64,000 bases of DNA from contig NW_026622963.1 in assembly GCF_023065955.2 (NCBI RefSeq), positions 10,051,001-10,115,000 of the forward strand, read 5' to 3'. The notes beneath the pieces are model-generated. The model was not told the DNA's origin and made no database searches. It saw only the letters and a program-made list of their open reading frames with translations. Of this stretch, positions 59,215 through 64,000 are shown one piece after another. Positions within the stretch are counted from its first letter, which is position 1, and each line of letters starts with the position of its first letter. This DNA comes from Ursus arctos (Eukaryota > Chordata > Mammalia > Carnivora > Ursidae). The position numbers and the translations under genes are program-made.

Positions 59215-60022
59215 TTTTCAGCTAACAATACTGAGTTATAGTTTACGAACAATAGAGTACACAGATCTGAAGTTTTCAATTTAATAAGTTTTGATAATTT
59301 TATATAACTCGTAACTACCACCCAAAACAAGATCTAGAATATTTCTATCAACCCAGAAATGTTTTCTTCTGTCCCTTTTCAGTCAGTCTACCCAGCCGCC
59401 TGCCCACCCCCCAATTAGCAACCCCTATACTCATTTGTATCACATCAATTTTCCTGTTGTTAAACCTCATGTAAGTGGAATCATAGTATGGTTTTGTTTT
59501 TGTTTTTGTTATTGTTTGGTCTGGCTTATTTTGCTTAATGTATTTTAGATTCATCCACATTGTTGCATGTATTCATTGCTCATTCATTTTTCTCCTTGAG
59601 TCATATTATATTGTATGAATATATAATAATTTGTTTATCCATTCTCTTGTTGATGGCTGTTTTTAGCTACTATGAATACAGTTGCAACAAATTTGCTTTT
59701 CTGTGAACCTATGTTTTTATTTCTCTTGGGTTTAGATCTTGCTAGGTCAAGCAGTAACTCTATGTTTAACTTTTTGGAGCACTGCCAGACGATTTTCCAA
59801 AGTGGCTACACTATTTTACAATCCTATCAGCAGTGTATGAGGGTTCCAATTTCTCCACATCCCTGTCAATACTTAGTATCTGTCTTTTTGATTATAACAG
59901 TTCTAGTGGGTGTGTAATGGTGTTTCACTGTGGTTTTGATTTGCATTTCTCTGATGACTAATGATGGTGAGCATGTTTTCATGTGCTTATCAGCCATCTG
60001 TATGTCTTCTTAGGAGAAATTT

Positions 60023-60234
60023 CCTTTTTCTTTCTTTTTTTAAAAAAAGATTTTATTTATTTATTTGACAGAGATAGAGACAGCCAGCGAGAGAGGGAAC
60101 ACAAGCAGGGGGAGTGGGAGAGGAAGAAGCAGGCTCATAGCAGAGGAGCCTGATGTGGGGCTCGATCCCACAACGCCGGGAACACGCCCTGAGCCGAAGG
60201 CAGACGCTCAACCGCTGTGCCACCCAGGCGCCCC
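60023..60234 (-). mobile_element. SINEC, young, inside L1
   Basis: Duplication taggagaaattt. Confidence 0.93.
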
Positions 60235-60244
60235 TAGGAGAAAT

Positions 60245-60370
60245 TTTCTTTCCCTTTCTTCCTTTCCTTTCCTTTCCTTTCCTTTCCTTTCCTTTCCTTT
60301 CCTTTCCTTTCCTCTCCTCTCCTCTCCTCTCCTCTCCTCTCCTCTCCTCTCCTCTCCTTCCTTTCCTTCT
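60245..60370. repeat. Two-phase pentanucleotide microsatellite (TTCCT)n-(CTCCT)n
   Basis: About 125 bp pure polypyrimidine: roughly 12 TTCCT units then about 11 CTCCT units, ending cttcctttccttctttc. It sits where a SINE A-tail should be. Confidence 0.95.
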
Positions 60371-60463
60371 TTCAAGTAAGCTCTATGCCCAATGTGGGGC
60401 TTTAACTCATGACCCCAAGATCAAGAGTCATATGCTCTACCAACTGAGCTAGCCAGGTGCCCC
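60371..60463 (-). mobile_element. SINEC short form with microsatellite tail
   Basis: taagctctatgcccaatgtg to gctagccaggtgcccc; its tail position is occupied by the (TTCCT)n/(CTCCT)n tract. Confidence 0.82.
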
Positions 60464-60615
60464 TTCTTTGGAGAAATTTCTATTCAGATCCTTTGCCCAT
60501 TTTTAAAGTGAGTTATTTTTCATTTTATTATTGAGTTTTGTGAACTCTTCATATATTCTACCTGCAAGTCTTCTATCAGATATTTGATTTCTCAATATTT
60601 TCTCCCGTTCTGTGG

Positions 60616-61489
60616 GTTGCCTTGGTGGAGTTTCCAGTCTGGTTGGGGAGAGAAGACAGACACAGGGAGCAGGTGGTAGGGAGGAGGGGTGGAGGGGAGA
60701 GGCACTGTATGGGGAGGCCTAGGGTGAGCTCCCTGCGTTTCAGGGTTGCCCACTTGAGTAGTAAGTGGACTGGTTGGACTGACATTGCCATGTTCTGCAG
60801 GCAAGAATGCATGTCATTGTATACACAGTGCTGTGTGATCGGGCATATATGCTAAGTGTCAGGGACCTGGTATCTCCCCAGCCTAGGAGCATGGAGTGGG
60901 ATGGGGGGAGCAGGAGTTTCTTTCTTAAGAAAGGAGATTCCATACTGCAAGTTTCCACAGGCCTAATGGGTTACCTTGGGGGCAGCATGATGTGGCTTGA
61001 GAGCGAGATGGACTTGGGTTTAGATCTTGGTTATAGTAGATGCTGCTACATAGTGCTCTCTCCATTCTTCCTTAACCATTTCTGATGACTTCTTACTGCA
61101 GACCCCTGGGATTTTCTGCCTGAGGGCTTTTTCTGCTCAGAAGGCTCACAGGAAGTCTGAAAGTGCCAGGAGCAGCTGTCAACCCTTAGTTCCCTCATTT
61201 GTTTGGTGGGACAGCTGTGTTGCACTCTGCACTGTGTCCCAGAGGTCCCCAGTAAGATGCCCCCCACCCCCCACCATTGCCCACAGTGGTAACCTGCTCA
61301 TTAGTGCACCCTAAATTGGTTTCCATTCATTTCTTTGTTTCAACTTCCTCCACTCCGCTACTAGTGCTTCCTGGGATCATTTCTCCAAAAGACCATTTGT
61401 ACTCACATCCTTATCCCAGTGTCTGCTTCTGGGGAAACCCAAACTAAAAATACTCGTTCTTCCATTTCTTAGATACATCCATTTTATTT
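60616..61489. other. Non-coding
   Basis: No recognised gene or repeat family. Confidence 0.35.
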
Positions 61490-61630
61490 CCTTGGGCAGA
61501 TCACTTTACCTTTTTGAACCTCAATTTCCTTGTGTACAAATTGAGGATAATTGCACAACTTCATGGAATAGTCATGAGGTTTAGCATCTCACTCAGACAT
61601 ATTAAAGATTTAGTAAATGCTAGAAAAATC
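61490..61630 (+). mobile_element. MIR
   Basis: cttgggcagatcactttacc, aacctcaatttccttgtgta, aattgaggataattgcacaa. Confidence 0.65.
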
Positions 61631-62034
61631 CTCTTTTATTTTCAGTTGTTCACTGGCCTGTAACATAGATACTATCCCAGAGACCCTTTGGTAGACATGC
61701 CTAATTTAACCATAGCTAGGCAAGAAAAGACAAACAGCCTGGAGCTGGCCCTATGAGTGATTGGATTCTTGCTCCCAGTTACTTGCTCCCTCCCTGCAAT
61801 TAGACATCCCCACGTTTGTCATGCCTTTCATCCTCTAGAGAGAGCATGTCTTCTGTCTCTCATGCATTAGCCATATGACATGCTTTGGTGAGTGGCATGT
61901 GACATTCACCACATGTGAGAAGAAGCTTTAAATGTATTATTGCAAGGTTTGGCTCAGGCTTTTTCATTCCTGCCCTCAACCATGAGAAGGACATGTTCCC
62001 AGGGCTTAGCACACAGTATAAACAAGCACTTATT

Positions 62035-62260
62035 AACTGTGTAACAGGCACTGTCCTTATGTTACATGTGCCTACATGTGTTAATTCATTTCATTGTCAC
62101 AGAAAACCTATATACAGGCCCTGTGATCACCACCCTTGTTTTATATATGTGGAAAACTAAGGTTCAGTAAGAATGAGTACCTTGATCAAGCTGACACAGC
62201 TGGGGGAAGGCAGGCAGTCTGCTTTCTAGGTCCATATTCTTAACCACTGCATTATGCTCT
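62035..62260 (-). mobile_element. MIR antisense
   Basis: tgtgttaattcatttcattg, gtggaaaactaaggttcagt, gctgacacagctgggggaag, cttaaccactgcattatgct. Confidence 0.7.
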
Positions 62261-62497
62261 TTCTCATTGTAGGTGATCAGTAAATGCTTGTTGACTAAGT
62301 TTCTTTAAATGATTGTCACCACTGACAGCGTTGTACCTTTCCATTTACCTATACTCTGAAGGTGTAATCCACTAGGACAAAGATGGGCTTATGACTTTGG
62401 ACCTGGATACTTTTCCTGCCTTAGTTGTTGGACAAATAAGAGGCCCTTCTGATTCTCCTGACTGGGAAAAAGTCATCTGAGGTCATCAGATGGGAAC

Positions 62498-62688
62498 CCA
62501 AACATTTCTCCTGTAGGATCCACATGAATCACAAGATATCTCCTGTGAATTCTGTGTGGAACCCAGACATATACCCTGTAAACTTCAATGTGGACCTCAG
62601 ACCCCTCTCCTAAAGGCTCATGTAAATCCCTATATCTTTTCTGAGGCCCACATGGACTCCCAACATCTCTCCTGTAGGAGCCATATTT
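62498..62688. repeat. Diverged minisatellite, six units of about 32 bp
   Basis: Units start near 62498, 62530, 62562, 62598, 62628 and 62659. Each follows the pattern cc-agacat-tctcctgtagg--ccacatgg-a, with unit lengths of 30-36 bp. Confidence 0.75.
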
Positions 62689-63319
62689 GACAACGTCTTC
62701 AGGTTCCCATTCCTCATCTTATTGGGTCCTCCCCACAGCTCTGTAAATGAGTTAAAGCTTGCATTATAGCAGGGACAGAGAACAGTGACCATGTGAGTGA
62801 ACCAGGGATAGGACTAACAGCAGAATCCAGTGTCCTGCCCTGTAGCACATGACTCTCCCCTCCTGATTGGCCTGGTAGCAAGATTATACTTCCTACCCAA
62901 GCCTTCATAGCCCCTGAGACTCCCTCCCTTCTCTTCCTTCTCCCTCGATATTTCTTGTCTGCCTTTCTTCCCTCCCACCCCCTTTCCATCCCAGCTGTGG
63001 GAGTGTGGCCCCACTCCCAGCAGGCTAGAGCCAGACAATGGGCCCTTATTCTGGGCAAAGAATCCCCTCAGTGTCTCCCACCCACTGAGGCCCCCTTCCA
63101 GGCCCAGGATGGTGTGAGTGGAGGGCACTGTGGAAGGCAGGAGCCATTGGCTGGGAGGACAGAGGGTGGCCCTGGCTGTCGAGATCCCACAGGAGGTTTG
63201 TAATGTAAACACCGTTCACAATAAAAGCTTGTCTTTCACTCCCAGTCCCATCTCTCCAAGTGGGTCTCTTGACTGTTATTAGTTCCGGGTTTTTAAATAT
63301 TTGCCCTGGTGTCTCCTCT
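62689..63319. other. Non-coding
   Basis: Unique-looking; an AATAAA at 63221-63226 (plus strand) is present without a recognised transcript. Confidence 0.35.
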
Positions 63320-63640
63320 CTTTAGGTGTTCATCTCTGCCTATCACCGTCTCTTTCATTCTTTTTTCTGTGTCTCTCTAAACTTCTGTCTTTCTATTCCT
63401 TTGTGTAGCTTACCTGTCCCCATTTCTCATTTCTTTCTCACTTCATCATGTTTTCTCTCTCTCTCCTATCTTTCCATGTCTTTTTTATCTCCAAATCTTG
63501 ATCTCTCCATGTTGCTATGGCTCTATGTTCGTGGCTATCCTCTCGTCTTTCTATATCCATCTTTCCGTGGATCTATGTGTCCATTCTCCTTATATCTTAT
63601 CTCTGTTTCATCTATGATTTTCCATCCTCTCTCTGTCACT
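63320..63640. repeat. Pyrimidine-rich low-complexity region
   Basis: Long C/T-rich stretch (tttctctctctctcctatct and relatives) with no coding or repeat family recognised; about 300 bp left of the CpG-rich window edge. Confidence 0.6.
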
Positions 63641-63929
63641 TTGGGCCTCTGGATCTGAAGGACCTTCGTCAGGTATCCTGCTCATAAAGCTCTTTCTCTC
63701 TCCGCCTTTCTGGTACGGTCCCAGCAGCCCCCAGGATCGTCATGGAGGTTATTCTCCCCACTTTACAGATTTGGAAGCTGAGGCTCTGGCTGCTGGTACC
63801 GGGCTCCCATCTCTGGGTCTTTTTCTCCACGTTCTAGTTCTCTGTACACTCTTGTCCTCTCCGTGCCCACCAACCACCTGATCTGGCCTTTCCTGGGAAC
63901 TTAGCACCTCGGACAGTTCCTGTAAGGTG

Positions 63930-64000
63930 CCGGGTGGCCAGGCCTTACTTCTCGCGAGCGCAAGGGGAGCGGCTCTAGAGGTGGCGCGGAAGTCTCGCGA
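63930..64000. promoter_or_regulatory. Edge of a second CpG-rich promoter-like sequence
   Basis: Sequence becomes CpG-rich in the last 70 bp. TTCTCGCGAG at 63949-63958 and TCTCGCGA at 63993-64000 match the TCTCGCGAGA palindrome bound by BANP at CpG-island promoters. It may be the main or alternative SCAMP5 promoter; truncated by the window. Confidence 0.5.

Larger units (their letters stand above)
59215..60615 (-). mobile_element. Old L1 antisense fragment
   Basis: Runs from the L1M-like start (gtttacgaacaatagagtac) through gtgatggtgagcatgttttc-like and gatttgcatttctctgatga text to ttctcccgttctgtgggttgc. Split by the SINE at 60023-60234 and the microsatellite/SINE block at 60245-60463. Confidence 0.8.

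Noticed and set aside
60245..60370. CRISPR-like or telomere-like array
   Set aside because: Units are 5 bp with no spacers; a plain microsatellite.
60065..60452. Phe/Leu/Ser/Pro repeat protein
   Set aside because: A translation of the (TTCCT)n/(CTCCT)n microsatellite fused to a SINE frame.

Overview
This is a mammalian nuclear window, almost certainly from a caniform carnivore. About 65 tRNA-derived Carnivora SINEs (SINEC / Can-SINE) lie in both orientations. Their heads read like ggggcgcctgggtggc, followed by an A/B-box-like body and an AATAAA-rich tail. The youngest copies use a 'ggcacagcggttaagcgtct' head and a 'tcgctggctgtctctatctc' body, which I associate with bears/panda, pinnipeds and mustelids. 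The species is an inference. There are no bacterial genes, no CRISPR array and no operons.

Four loci match the order of human 15q24, recalled from knowledge rather than searched: FAM219B (minus strand, 2.65-6.08 kb coding), COX5A (minus strand, 18.67-31.37 kb), RPP25 (minus strand, 44.14-44.74 kb) and then the 5' region expected for SCAMP5 (plus strand). All coding exons of FAM219B (5 exons, 198 aa), COX5A (4 coding exons plus a 3'UTR exon, 150 aa) and RPP25 (one coding exon, 199 aa) can be read directly, with splice sites that keep the frame. MPI should lie just left of position 1. No SCAMP5 coding exon was seen.

Layout: 0.3-6.5 kb FAM219B with its CpG-island promoter; 6.6-18.6 kb intergenic, dense in SINEs, with a 5'-truncated antisense L1, a hAT element broken up by SINEs, and a MaLR LTR; 18.67-31.6 kb COX5A, whose first intron holds 11 SINEs; 31.7-43.4 kb intergenic with SINEs, antisense L1 and MaLR LTR pieces, an ERV-like LTR and L2; 43.45-47.6 kb RPP25 and a broad CpG-rich stretch that probably carries divergent promoters; 47.6-64 kb non-coding (probably a SCAMP5 5' intron or intergenic) with MIR, L2, three copies of one LTR family, SINE clusters and microsatellites, ending at the edge of a second CpG-rich promoter-like sequence with two TCTCGCGA-type motifs.

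The genes do not form a pathway. COX5A is a subunit of mitochondrial complex IV, RPP25 is a protein subunit of RNase P/MRP, FAM219B is uncharacterised, and SCAMP5 (if its 5' end is here) is a secretory-membrane protein. I found no previously undescribed system. The observations worth a second look are splicing details in FAM219B (a GC donor followed by a NAGNAG acceptor), a 3-level SINE nest at one target sequence, recurrent SINE-into-SINE-tail insertion, a roughly 32-bp diverged minisatellite, a microsatellite probably grown from a SINE tail, a possible homeodomain-rich non-coding element near 47 kb, and the promoter-like right edge.
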